Positions 53,984 through 62,702 of a stretch of DNA of 64,000 bases are shown one piece after another. Every line of letters begins with the position of its first letter. The stretch's first letter is position 1. Under the pieces are notes generated by a model. The model saw only the letters and a program-made list of their open reading frames with translations, was not told the origin of the DNA and did not search any database. Origin of the DNA: Variovorax paradoxus B4 (GTDB lineage: Bacteria > Pseudomonadota > Gammaproteobacteria > Burkholderiales > Burkholderiaceae_C); NCBI RefSeq assembly GCF_000463015.1, contig NC_022247.1:992001-1056000 (forward strand). Direction: 5' to 3'. A program made the translations under genes and the position numbers.

Positions 53984-56116
53984 ATGCCCCCCAGAAATCC
54001 GATCGGGCACCAGTCGCGCCTGCACCGGCTCGCGGCGGCGGCGGCCACGGCGGCGATCGTTGCTGCCGCGCCGGCCGAAGCGCGCGTCACTCGCATCGTG
54101 ATCGACAGCGTCGCGCCCCTCGCGGGGCAGGCGATCCCGTACGAGCAGATCCGCGGTCGCGCCTTCGGTGAGCTCGACCCGAACGATCCGCACAACAGCA
54201 TCGTCACCGACATCAAGCTGGGAGCGGACGCCGATGGCAAGGTGCGGTACGAAACCTCGTTCAATCTGGTGAAGCCGGTCGAGATGAACCGCGCGAGCGG
54301 CTTCCTCTGGCATGACGTGCCCAATCGCGGCGGCGCCGGAACCCTTGTCGTCGAAGAACGCGAGCTGGGCGATGTCGGCCTGCGCAGCGGCTGGCAGGCG
54401 GACAACGCCGGCAACACGGGCATTCCCGCCAACCGCGCCGCAGGTACCAATCACTGGGTGGCGGCGCCCATCGCAAAGGTCGACGGGCTGGCCGTCACAG
54501 GCAAGGTCTTCGCGCGGATCGTCAACCAGGGCGGCGCGGCCTCCCAGCCGCTGATGGTGCAAGCGAACCCCGTGCCCTACCTTCCGGCAACGCTGGACAC
54601 GGCCAGGGCAACGCTGAAGACGCACACCAGGGAGACCGTCGATGGTGTCGTCACCGAGGGCCCGGGCATCGCCCCAGGCGACTGGGCGTTTGCGAAGTGC
54701 GACGCCGGCAACCCGTTTCCCGGCACGCCGATCGACAACAACCCCGCCAACGCGCCCGGCAATCTGCCAGTGCACATCTGCTTGCGAAACGGCTTCGATC
54801 CCAAGCTGCTGTACCAGGTGGTGTACCCGGCACACAACGCCTACATCCTGGGCGTGGGCATGGCGGCGTTCCGCGACGTGGGCGCCTTCTTCCGCTACGA
54901 GACGGCCGACGACTTCGGCACGCGCAATCCGGTGGCCGGCTTTGTCAAGGGCACGGCGGTGCGGGGTGTGTCGCAGTCCGGAAACATGGTGCGGCAGTTC
55001 ATCTTCATGGGTCTGAACCAGGACGAGCGCAACCGCAAGGTCTACGACGGGGCCTGGCCGATCATCGCGGGCCGCCGGGTGGCGGCCAACTCACGCTGGG
55101 CCCAGCCGGACGGTGTGCTGGAGCTCTACCAGCAGGGCAGCGAAGGCCCGCAGTGGTGGGTGGACTGGCCGGATCCGGTGCGCAAGCAACCCACCGGCAG
55201 CATCTTCTCGCGCTGCGACACCAACGACACCTGCCCGAAGGTGATCGAGCATTTCGGATCGGCCGAGGTGTACGCGCTGAAGCTGACGCCCGAGTGGATC
55301 GGCACGGCCGGCGACGCGGACATTCCGCTGCCGCGCAACGTTCGGCGCTACTACGTGCCGAGCAGCCACCACGGCGGCGGCGCGGGCGGCTTCACGCACA
55401 TGCCTGCGGCCAGCGCCGGCCCGAGCTGCCCCGGCAACAATTTCGGCCGCGGCACGTTGGCAGCCAACCCGGTGCCGCACACCGAGATCACCAATGTGCT
55501 GCGCCTGGCCATGCGCGACTGGGTGCTGAACGGAACGCCGCCGCCGCCCAGCCGATGGCCCACGCTTGCGGCCAAGACGCTGGTCGACGCCAACAGGAAG
55601 GCGATGGGCTTTCCGAGCGGGGTGCCCGGCATCCCGGACTCGATCTTCCTGCCGGAGAACTTTGCGTTTCCGGTGTTCGACTACGACTGGGGCCCGCAAT
55701 TCAATCACGCGGAAGCCTCCGGCGTGCCCACCAATGTGCCACCGTCCATCAAGAAGGTGATCCCGATGAAAGTGCCGAAGGTCGATGCCGACGGCAACGA
55801 GATCGGCGGCGTTCCCACGGTGCTCGTGATGGCGCCGTTGGGCACTTACCTGGGGTTCAATGTCACCGCTGGGGGTTTCCATCGAGGCCAGGTGTGCAAC
55901 TATGTGGGCGGCTATGTGCCGTTCGCACGCACGCGTGCCGAGCGGATCGCGAGTGGCGACCCGCGCCTGTCGCTCGAGGAACGCTACGGCAGCCACGAGG
56001 GCTACGTCGCCGCAGCGCGAGCCGCCGCCGAGAAGGCGGCCGCCGAGGGCTTTCTTCTCCCCGCGGACCGCGACCGCCTTATCCGGCAGGCCTCGGAGAG
56101 TGCCGTGCTCCGCTGA
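53984..56116 (+). CDS. Secreted alpha/beta hydrolase domain protein
   Basis: 710 residues. A basic, Ala-rich signal peptide probably ends near A-P-A-E-A-R. The nucleophile elbow is G-V-S-Q-S-G-N with Ser332. D-V-P-N-R-G-G near residue 111 and the late P-R-D-R/L-I-R-Q-like tail are typical of the large periplasmic hydrolases of aerobic beta-proteobacteria (Abhydrolase_10 type). The catalytic Asp and His could not be fixed by eye. The substrate may be an ester or lactone. It is tail-to-tail with a LysR gene, overlapping it by 38 bases. Confidence 0.82.
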   Translation: MPPRNPIGHQSRLHRLAAAAATAAIVAAAPAEARVTRIVIDSVAPLAGQAIPYEQIRGRAFGELDPNDPHNSIVTDIKLGADADGKVRYETSFNLVKPVEMNRASGFLWHDVPNRGGAGTLVVEERELGDVGLRSGWQADNAGNTGIPANRAAGTNHWVAAPIAKVDGLAVTGKVFARIVNQGGAASQPLMVQANPVPYLPATLDTARATLKTHTRETVDGVVTEGPGIAPGDWAFAKCDAGNPFPGTPIDNNPANAPGNLPVHICLRNGFDPKLLYQVVYPAHNAYILGVGMAAFRDVGAFFRYETADDFGTRNPVAGFVKGTAVRGVSQSGNMVRQFIFMGLNQDERNRKVYDGAWPIIAGRRVAANSRWAQPDGVLELYQQGSEGPQWWVDWPDPVRKQPTGSIFSRCDTNDTCPKVIEHFGSAEVYALKLTPEWIGTAGDADIPLPRNVRRYYVPSSHHGGGAGGFTHMPAASAGPSCPGNNFGRGTLAANPVPHTEITNVLRLAMRDWVLNGTPPPPSRWPTLAAKTLVDANRKAMGFPSGVPGIPDSIFLPENFAFPVFDYDWGPQFNHAEASGVPTNVPPSIKKVIPMKVPKVDADGNEIGGVPTVLVMAPLGTYLGFNVTAGGFHRGQVCNYVGGYVPFARTRAERIASGDPRLSLEERYGSHEGYVAAARAAAEKAAAEGFLLPADRDRLIRQASESAVLR

Positions 56117-57017
56117 ACGCGGCCGTGCTCTCGATCATTTCCACCAGCGCGGCCGCCGGCGCAGAGAGCTCCGGGCGGCTGCGCATGGCCAGCAGCAGCA
56201 CGCGTTCCATCTCGATGCCTTCGAGGCCAACCTGCACGAGGCCGAGGGCCTGGGCATAGAGAGCGGCAGCCGCGCGTGGCAGGATCGCCAGGCCGAGCCC
56301 GAACGAGACCATGCGGCACATCGAATCGAAGCTGCGCACCTGCACCCGTATGCGGGGCGTGCGCTTGACCGCGTCGGCCGCCGCCATCACCTTGCGCGTG
56401 AGCGATGCGCTTCGTGCCAGCGTGACCAGGTCATGGTCGAGCACGTCCGCGAGGCAGGCGTTCTGCCGGTTGTCCAGCGCGTGGCCTGCCGGCACCAGCA
56501 GCACCAGCTGGTCGACATTGCAGACGATGGTCTCCAGGCCCTCGTGCGGCACGTTGTCGCCAATGACGGCAAGCTCCGCCGTGCCTTTCAGCACGGCGCG
56601 AATGCCGTCTTCGCTCAAGGCATCTTCCATGTCGATCACCACGTGGGGATAGCGGCGGGCGTACTCGGCCAGCACGCTGGGCAGGAAGCCGCCGAAAGCG
56701 GAAGGGTTGGCGCACAGCCGCAGGTGGCCGGTGGCACCTGATTGAAGATCGTCGACGGCCTGCACGAGCTGTTCCAGGCGCGCGATCACCTCGATCGCAT
56801 GCCGGTGCAAGGTCTGTCCCTCCGGCGTGGCGACCACGCCGCGCTGCCCGCGCTGGAGCAGCGCCATGCCGCAATGCTGTTCGAGATCGGTGATGCGCTT
56901 GCTTGCCGCCGGGAGCGAAACGCCGAATCGATCTGCGCCCGCGGTCAGGCTTCCTCCATCGACGACTGCGACGAAAAGGCGCAGGGAGATGAGATCGAAA
57001 CGATTCAGATTGATCAT
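56079..57017 (-). CDS. LysR-family transcriptional regulator
   Basis: 312 residues. N-terminal HTH: G-S-L-T-A-G-A-D-R-F-G-V-S-L-P-A-A-S-K-R-I-T-D-L-E; the effector domain spans about 90-300. The 38-base tail overlap with the hydrolase gene is long for convergent genes, so the LysR C-terminus encodes an extra stretch opposite the hydrolase's last residues. It probably regulates the hydrolase, which is not divergent from it. The gap to the next gene is 60 bases. Confidence 0.9.
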   Translation of the reverse strand: MINLNRFDLISLRLFVAVVDGGSLTAGADRFGVSLPAASKRITDLEQHCGMALLQRGQRGVVATPEGQTLHRHAIEVIARLEQLVQAVDDLQSGATGHLRLCANPSAFGGFLPSVLAEYARRYPHVVIDMEDALSEDGIRAVLKGTAELAVIGDNVPHEGLETIVCNVDQLVLLVPAGHALDNRQNACLADVLDHDLVTLARSASLTRKVMAAADAVKRTPRIRVQVRSFDSMCRMVSFGLGLAILPRAAAALYAQALGLVQVGLEGIEMERVLLLAMRSRPELSAPAAALVEMIESTAAFSGARHSPRPAG

Positions 57018-57077
57018 GGCGGGTGGATTTGACCACCGCCGACGCTACGATCCATTGAAAGACGCAAGACAGACACC

Positions 57078-57455
57078 ATGCCCATCCTCCATCAACCCGG
57101 TTTCATCTTTTCCCCGCCTGCGCGCGGCGTCGTGGCGGCCGCCCTGTGCGCGGCTTCGCTCTTCATGGCGGGCTGCGAGACAAAGCCCGAATTCCGTCCG
57201 CTCACCTCCGAGGTGCCGCCGCCGCCGACCTTCGTGACCGTGCCCAGCGAAGAAACCTGCCAGGCCGCGCAGGCGCGCTATGCACTCGGCCAGGCCCTCG
57301 ATCCGCTGCTGCTGGAGCAGATGCGCACGCGCACCGGTTCCAGGTCCGCGCGCACCTCGGCCGTCGGCGCGCCGCTGCCGGTGCCGGCCGATCCGGGGCG
57401 GCTCAATGTCGACGTCGATCCGCAGGGCCGCATCACCGCCGCGCGCTGCGGCTGA
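57078..57455 (+). CDS. Inhibitor I78-like lipoprotein
   Basis: 125 residues. The signal ends in the lipobox F-M-A-G-C (Cys33). The mature domain has C-Q-A-A-Q-A-R-Y-A-L-G-Q, an R-T-S-A-V-G-A-P-L-P segment and the final R-L-N-V-D-V-D-P-Q-G-R-I-T-A-A-R-C-G, matching the peptidase-inhibitor I78 (elastase inhibitor) fold. The two Cys probably bond. It would inhibit a serine protease at the periplasmic face. It precedes the isomerase gene by 23 bases. Confidence 0.82.
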   Translation: MPILHQPGFIFSPPARGVVAAALCAASLFMAGCETKPEFRPLTSEVPPPPTFVTVPSEETCQAAQARYALGQALDPLLLEQMRTRTGSRSARTSAVGAPLPVPADPGRLNVDVDPQGRITAARCG

Positions 57456-57478
57456 AGGAAGTTATCAATAATTCCGCG

Positions 57479-58135
57479 ATGACCACCCATCCGACCCCCA
57501 CCATCGCGCTCGACTGCTACTACAGCCTTTCCTCGCCCTGGGCCTACCTGGGCGGCCCGCAGCTGCAGGACATCGTGCGGCGCCACCATGTGCGGCTCAC
57601 GCTGAAGCCCTACGACTTCCAGGCCGTCGTGCCGCAGACCGGCGGCATTCCGCTGAAGACGCGGCCCGAACCGCGCCGCACCTACCACGCGCTCGAACTG
57701 GCGCGCTGGCGCGACTACCTCGGCATGCCGCTCAACCTGGAGCCCGCGTACTACCCGAAGGGCGCGCCGGTCGATCCGAACTGGAACAAGTACCCGGGCT
57801 GGATGGTGATTGCCGCGCAATTGCAGGGGCTCGATGCCCAGCCGCTCTCGCATGCGCTGCTGCGCGCGCTGTGGGCCGAGGAACGCGACACCTCCGAGGC
57901 CGAGGTGCGCATCGCGGTGGCCGAGGAAAACGGCTACGACGGCGCCTCGCTGCAGGCGCTGGAGCAGGCGGGCGAGACGCTGGCGGTCTACCGCGCCAAC
58001 AGCGCCGACGCCGTCCAGGCCGGCGTGTTCGGCGCACCGACCTTCGTGCTGGACGGCGAGCGCTTCTGGGGCCAGGACCGGTTGGCCTTTCTCGACCGGG
58101 CGCTCGACAAGCGCCGCCAATCCTCGGGCGGATAA
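57479..58135 (+). CDS. 2-hydroxychromene-2-carboxylate isomerase/DSBA-family protein
   Basis: 218 residues of the kappa-GST/HCCA isomerase family, a DsbA-like thioredoxin fold without the CxxC motif. The conserved [12 protein letters not shown] opening has Ser residues in place of the DsbA cysteines, and [11 protein letters not shown] is the cis-Pro region. It is a glutathione-dependent isomerase in aromatic-ring degradation or general use. It is eight bases upstream of dapF; ATG 57479 follows GAAGGAAG. Confidence 0.87.
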   Translation: MTTHPTPTIALDCYYSLSSPWAYLGGPQLQDIVRRHHVRLTLKPYDFQAVVPQTGGIPLKTRPEPRRTYHALELARWRDYLGMPLNLEPAYYPKGAPVDPNWNKYPGWMVIAAQLQGLDAQPLSHALLRALWAEERDTSEAEVRIAVAEENGYDGASLQALEQAGETLAVYRANSADAVQAGVFGAPTFVLDGERFWGQDRLAFLDRALDKRRQSSGG

Positions 58136-58142
58136 TCGCCCG

Positions 58143-59027
58143 ATGCGAATCCGCTTTACCAAGATGCAGGGTGCCGGCAACGATTTCGTCGTGCTGGACG
58201 AAACGCGCGGCACGCTGGGCCTCACGGCCGCGCAGTACCGCTTCCTGGCCGACCGCCATTTCGGCGTCGGCGCCGACCAGATCCTCACGGTGCGGCCCCC
58301 CTCCCAGGGGGCGGCCGAGGGCGTCGATTTCCAGTACGTGATCCACAACGCCGACGGTGGCGAGGTGGAGCAGTGCGGCAACGGCGCGCGCTGCTTCATG
58401 CGCTTCGTGCGCGAGCACCACCTGACCGACAAGGACACGGTGCGCGTCGAAACGCTGGCCGGCATCATCGAGCCGCGCATGAGCGAGGACGGGCGGGTCA
58501 CGGTCGACATGGGGCCGCCCATCTTCGAGCCCGCGCGCGTGCCCTTCGATACCGCCGGCCTCGATCCGCAGCCCGACGGCTCCTGGCACACCTGGCACCT
58601 GGCCCTCGGCACGCATGCCGACTCGGCCATTGTTTCGCTCGCGGTGCTGTCGATGGGCAACCCGCATGCGGTACAGGTGGTCGACAACGTCGACACCGCG
58701 CCCGTGGCCCGGCAGGGCCCGCAGATCGAGCACCATCCGCGCTTTCCGCAGCGGGTGAATGCCGGCTTCATGCAGGTGGTCGACCGCACGCACGTCAAGC
58801 TGCGCGTGTTCGAGCGCGGCGCCGGCGAAACGCTGGCCTGCGGCACCGGCGCCTGCGCGGCGGTGGTGGCGGGCATCCGGCTCGGCCTGCTGGAGCGCCG
58901 GGTCGATGTGCAGACGCATGGCGGCGTGCTCACGATCGGCTGGGAAGGCGAGGGCCATCCGGTGCTCATGACCGGCCCGGCCACCACGGTTTTCGAGGGA
59001 GACATCGAGGTGCCCGAGCTGCCATGA
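58143..59027 (+). CDS. dapF: Diaminopimelate epimerase
   Basis: 294 residues. Catalytic cysteines are C78 in Q-C-G-N-G-A-R and C233 in [16 protein letters not shown] near the start is the family opening. It interconverts LL- and meso-diaminopimelate for lysine and peptidoglycan synthesis. It overlaps the DUF484 gene by four bases (ATGA); dapF next to xerC is a widely conserved neighbourhood. Confidence 0.97.
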   Translation: MRIRFTKMQGAGNDFVVLDETRGTLGLTAAQYRFLADRHFGVGADQILTVRPPSQGAAEGVDFQYVIHNADGGEVEQCGNGARCFMRFVREHHLTDKDTVRVETLAGIIEPRMSEDGRVTVDMGPPIFEPARVPFDTAGLDPQPDGSWHTWHLALGTHADSAIVSLAVLSMGNPHAVQVVDNVDTAPVARQGPQIEHHPRFPQRVNAGFMQVVDRTHVKLRVFERGAGETLACGTGACAAVVAGIRLGLLERRVDVQTHGGVLTIGWEGEGHPVLMTGPATTVFEGDIEVPELP

Positions 59028-59722
59028 CCCACTTCAGAAACAACAAAGACGACGCCATGAACCCGATCACCGAAGACGACATCGCCAATTACCTGGCGAA
59101 CACGCCCGACTTCTTCGAGCGGCACGCACAGCTGCTGGCGCAGGTGCAGCTCACCAGCCCGCACGGCAACCGCGCCGTGAGCCTGCAGGAGCGCCAGGCC
59201 GAGATGCTGCGCGAGAAGATCAAGGCGCTGGAGCATCGCCTGATGGACATGGTGCGCCACGGCACCGAGAACGTGGTCATCGCCGACCGCCTGCAGCGCT
59301 GGACCAGCGGCTTGCTGACCACGCGCGACCCGCGCAGCCTGCCGTACCGCATCGCGGTCGACCTGCAGTCGCTGTTCCTGGTGCCGCAGACCGCCATCAA
59401 GGTGTGGGACTGCGGTGCCGACTACCTCAACGAGGCCTATGCGCAGTGGGTAAGCGACGACGTGAAGGCGCTGGCCACCTCGCTGACCTCGCCCTACTGC
59501 GGGCTCAATTCGGGCTTCGAGGCGGCCAACTGGCTGCCCGAGCCGGCCGGCGCGATGTCGATCGCGCTGATCCCGCTGCGGCCCGATGCCGAGTCGCCGG
59601 CCTTCGGCCTGCTGGTGCTGGCCTCGCCGGACGCGCAGCGCTTCAACGCCGAAATGGGCACCGACTTTCTCGAACGCATCGCCGAACTGGCGTCGGGCGC
59701 GCTGTCGCGGCTGCGGCCTTGA
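59024..59722 (+). CDS. DUF484-family protein
   Basis: 232 residues. [20 protein letters not shown], then a coiled region (about 50-85) and a GAF-like C-terminal part. This is the YigA family normally found between dapF and xerC. ATG 59024 overlaps dapF; an internal ATG at 59057 could give a product 11 residues shorter. Function is unknown. Confidence 0.93.
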   Translation: MTHFRNNKDDAMNPITEDDIANYLANTPDFFERHAQLLAQVQLTSPHGNRAVSLQERQAEMLREKIKALEHRLMDMVRHGTENVVIADRLQRWTSGLLTTRDPRSLPYRIAVDLQSLFLVPQTAIKVWDCGADYLNEAYAQWVSDDVKALATSLTSPYCGLNSGFEAANWLPEPAGAMSIALIPLRPDAESPAFGLLVLASPDAQRFNAEMGTDFLERIAELASGALSRLRP

Positions 59723-60354
59723 GCGGGCGGCGCCGGTCCTGGCGGGCCGCGTGGCCCGTGCTGTGGACGGTGCTGCTGGCCGGACTGCTGGCCTACCTGG
59801 TCATTGCCGCCGTCATCTGGCGGCGCGCGGTCGAGGCGCTGGCCAATCCGCCGCAACGGCCGGCCGACGCCGCGCTGATCCTGGGCAACCGTGCCTTTCT
59901 CGATGGCAAGCCCAACCCATGCCTGACGGGCCGGGTCGATGCCGCCATCGCGCTGGCCAATGCGGGCCTCGCGAAGCAGCTCGTGCTGTCGGGCGGCGTC
60001 GACAAGGAAGACGGCCGCATCGAGGCCGAGGTGATGCAGCGGCATGCGCGGGCCCAGGGCTATGCAGGGCCGCTGCTGCTGGAGCCGGCATCGACTTCGA
60101 CCCGCCTGAACCTCGCGATGTCGCGCCCGCTGCTGAAGGCGGCGGGCATCCACGGCGTGATCGTGGTGTCGGAGCCCTATCACCTGTGGCGCGTGGAGCG
60201 CCTCGCGCGGGCCAGCGGTTTCGACAAGGACTTCGACGTTCAGTACGCGGCTGCGAGCACGCGCTGCTGGCGCCGCTGGGGCATGGTTTTCAAGGGTGCG
60301 TTGCGCGAGCCTCTGGCTGTCGTGAACAATGCGTTCAATGGCTACCTCCACTGA
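59719..60354 (+). CDS. YdcF/DUF218-family membrane-anchored protein, probable TTG start
   Basis: 211 residues. One N-terminal helix (about 10-32) is followed by A-L-I-L-G-N-R-A, G-R-V-D-A-A-I-A-L-A, L-V-L-S-G-G-V-D and S-E-P-Y-H-L-W-R, the DUF218 pattern. A TTG at 59719 overlaps the DUF484 stop (TTGA) and gives the full-length product. It is inserted between DUF484 and xerC, whose start overlaps its end by 26 bases. Related proteins act on envelope glycans or nucleotides; the role here is unknown. Confidence 0.85.
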   Translation: MSGRRRSWRAAWPVLWTVLLAGLLAYLVIAAVIWRRAVEALANPPQRPADAALILGNRAFLDGKPNPCLTGRVDAAIALANAGLAKQLVLSGGVDKEDGRIEAEVMQRHARAQGYAGPLLLEPASTSTRLNLAMSRPLLKAAGIHGVIVVSEPYHLWRVERLARASGFDKDFDVQYAAASTRCWRRWGMVFKGALREPLAVVNNAFNGYLH

Positions 60355-61378
60355 GACGGCGGGGACCGGCTGGGTCGACAAGTACCTGGAGCACGTGCGC
60401 GTCGAGCGCCGGCTGGCGGCGCGCACGGTCGAGCTCTACGCCATCCATCTGCAGGCGCTCGCGGCCAATGCCGCGGAGGCCGGTCTTTCGCTCGACCGCG
60501 TGCAGACCGCGCACGTCCGGCGCTGGATGGCCCAGCTGCACGGCGCGGGGCGCGAGCCGCGCGGCATTGCGCTGGTGCTCTCGTGCTGGCGCAGTTTCTA
60601 CCGCTGGCTCGGCAACGAGGGGCTGGTGGGCTTCAACCCCGTGAAGGACGTGCATGCGCCCAAGGCCGCGCGGCCGCTGCCCAAGGCGCTGGCGGTCGAC
60701 GATGCGGTGCGGCTCGCCGAAATGTACGACCCCGAGGCCGACCCCTGGACCGAGGCGCGCGACAGCGCGATCGTCGAGGTGCTCTACGGCTGCGGCCTGC
60801 GCGTGAGCGAGCTCACCGGCCTCGATGCGCGCGCCAGCACCACGGCCCGCGGCTGGGTCGATCTCGATGCGCTGGAAGCCAACGTGCTCGGCAAGGGCAG
60901 CAAGCGGCGCATCGTGCCCATCGGCAGCAAGGCGGCCGAGGCGCTGCGCGACTGGTTCGCGGTGCGCGGCGATTGCGCGGCGCTGTCGACGGCCGCGCTG
61001 CGCGACCCGGCGGGCGCGGCGGCGCTTTTCATCAGCGCCAAGGGCGTGCGCATGTCCTCGCAGGCGGTGTGGAAGCTGCTGCGCGAGCGCAGCCTCAAGG
61101 CCGGCCTTGCGGCGCCGGTGCATCCGCACATGCTGCGGCATTCGTTCGCCAGCCATGTGCTGCAGTCGAGCAGCGACCTGCGCGCGGTGCAGGAACTGCT
61201 GGGCCACGCCAACATCGCCACCACGCAGGTCTATACGCGGCTGGACTTCCAGCATCTGGCCAAAGTGTATGACGCGGCACACCCGCGCGCGCAGGCGCGC
61301 CCCGAGGGCACGCGCGCGCAAGCACGCCCCGAAGGCGTGCGGGCCAAGCCAAAGAACGACAACAAGCAAACAAAATGA
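60329..61378 (+). CDS. xerC: Tyrosine recombinase XerC
   Basis: 349 residues. The catalytic set is complete: R158 in C-G-L-R-V-S-E-L, K189 in G-K-G-S-K-R-R, H267 and R270 in H-P-H-M-L-R-H-S, H293 in L-L-G-H-A-N and Y302 in Q-V-Y-T-R-L. It resolves chromosome dimers at dif with XerD. Two candidate ATGs (60329 and 60338) lie inside the preceding gene. The C-terminus carries a duplicated R-A-Q-A-R-P-E-G unit that is extra to the family. Confidence 0.95.
   Translation: MRSMATSTETAGTGWVDKYLEHVRVERRLAARTVELYAIHLQALAANAAEAGLSLDRVQTAHVRRWMAQLHGAGREPRGIALVLSCWRSFYRWLGNEGLVGFNPVKDVHAPKAARPLPKALAVDDAVRLAEMYDPEADPWTEARDSAIVEVLYGCGLRVSELTGLDARASTTARGWVDLDALEANVLGKGSKRRIVPIGSKAAEALRDWFAVRGDCAALSTAALRDPAGAAALFISAKGVRMSSQAVWKLLRERSLKAGLAAPVHPHMLRHSFASHVLQSSSDLRAVQELLGHANIATTQVYTRLDFQHLAKVYDAAHPRAQARPEGTRAQARPEGVRAKPKNDNKQTK
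61286..61339. repeat. Two tandem 27-base units in the xerC 3' end
   Basis: Units 61286-61312 and 61313-61339 encode R-A-Q-A-R-P-E-G-T and R-A-Q-A-R-P-E-G-V. They differ at a few third-codon positions, so the duplication is not very recent. The encoded tail lies beyond the catalytic Tyr and outside the usual XerC fold. Confidence 0.85.
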
Positions 61379-62595
61379 AAACCCTCCGCCTCAAGCCCGG
61401 CAAGGAGCGCTCGCTGCAGCGCCGCCATCCCTGGATCTTCGAATCCGCCATTGCACGCGGCGGTGCCGATTCGGGCGAGACGGTGCGCGTCGAATCCCAC
61501 GACGGCGCCTTCCTGGCCTGGGCCGCCTTCAGCCCGGTTTCCAAGATTCGCGCGCGGGCCTGGAGCTTTGTCGAAACGCAGCGCATCGATGCCGCATTCC
61601 TGGCGTCGGTGTGCGCCCGCGCAGTGGCGGCCAGGGCGCTTTTCGACCTGCAGAGCGACGGGGTCCGGCTGATCCACGGCGAGGCCGACGGGCTGCCGGG
61701 CCTGATCGTCGACCGGTACGGCGACACGCTGGTGGCGCAGTTCCTGTCGGCCGGCGTCGAGCGCTGGAAGGCCGCGATTGCCGATGCGCTGCTCGCGGCG
61801 ACCGGCCTGCACAAGCTCTACGAGCGCTCCGATGCCAGCGGCCGCGAACGCGAAGGCCTGAAGCCGGTCACCGGCTGGCTGCGCGGGGAGGGCGCCACCG
61901 AGATCACGATCCGCGAGCACGGCTGGAAGCTCTCGCTCGACATCGCCACCGGCCACAAGACCGGCTTCTACCTCGACCAGCGCGACAGCCGCCAGCGCTT
62001 TGCCGAACTGGCGCAGCATCGTCGCTTTCGGCGCGTGCTCAACTGCTTCTGCTACACCGGCGGCTTCACGGTGGCCGCGCTCGCGGGCCTGCGGGCGGCG
62101 GATGCGGTGGAGGGCGCCGAGCTGGTGTCGGTCGATTCATCGCAGCCGGCGCTCGAGCGGGCGCGGGCGCACCTGGCGCTGAACGGCTTCGGCGGCGAGG
62201 GGTCGGGCCTGAAGACGGAATTCCTGGATGCCAACGTCAACACCGTGCTGCGCGAGTTCATCGAGCAGGGCCGAACCTTCGATGCCATCGTGCTCGATCC
62301 GCCCAAGTTCGCACCCACGGCGGCCCATGCCGAGCGCGCCGCCCGCGCCTACAAGGACATCAACCGCCTCGCGCTCAAGCTGCTGGAGCCCGGCGGCGTG
62401 CTGCTGACCTTTTCCTGCTCGGGCGGCATCAGCGCCGATCTTTTCCACAAGATCGTGGCTTCGGCCGGCATCGATGCACAAGTGGACGGCTACATCAGCG
62501 AGCGCCTGGGCGCCGCGCCCGACCACCCCATGACCATCGAGTTCCCCGAGGGCGAATACCTCAAGGGGCTGGTGGTGGTGAAAAAGCTGGCCTGA
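61375..62595 (+). CDS. rlmI: Class I SAM-dependent 23S rRNA methyltransferase RlmI-like
   Basis: 406 residues. The N-terminal PUA-like part has R-R-H-P-W-I-F-E-S-A-I. The methyltransferase part has Y-L-D-Q-R-D-S-R, the SAM motif V-L-N-C-F-C-Y-T-G-G-F, and the catalytic motif L-D-P-P-K-F. RlmI methylates C5 of C1962 in 23S rRNA. ATG 61375 overlaps the xerC stop (ATGA). It ends about 107 bases before the CobW gene. Confidence 0.92.
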   Translation: MKTLRLKPGKERSLQRRHPWIFESAIARGGADSGETVRVESHDGAFLAWAAFSPVSKIRARAWSFVETQRIDAAFLASVCARAVAARALFDLQSDGVRLIHGEADGLPGLIVDRYGDTLVAQFLSAGVERWKAAIADALLAATGLHKLYERSDASGREREGLKPVTGWLRGEGATEITIREHGWKLSLDIATGHKTGFYLDQRDSRQRFAELAQHRRFRRVLNCFCYTGGFTVAALAGLRAADAVEGAELVSVDSSQPALERARAHLALNGFGGEGSGLKTEFLDANVNTVLREFIEQGRTFDAIVLDPPKFAPTAAHAERAARAYKDINRLALKLLEPGGVLLTFSCSGGISADLFHKIVASAGIDAQVDGYISERLGAAPDHPMTIEFPEGEYLKGLVVVKKLA

Positions 62596-62702
62596 AGCTC
62601 GTTCCTGCCGCTGCCTTGACCCTGCGCCAACGCAACTGAGTGGCATTGGCTAAACTGCCGGCCCATCCCCTTTCTTCCTGTTTTCCGTTTCCGGAGCACA
62701 CC

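Noticed and set aside
60329..61378. XerC as a sign of an integrated element
   Set aside because: It lies in the conserved dapF-DUF484-xerC housekeeping neighbourhood and has no flanking attachment repeats, so it is the chromosomal recombinase, not a mobile integrase.
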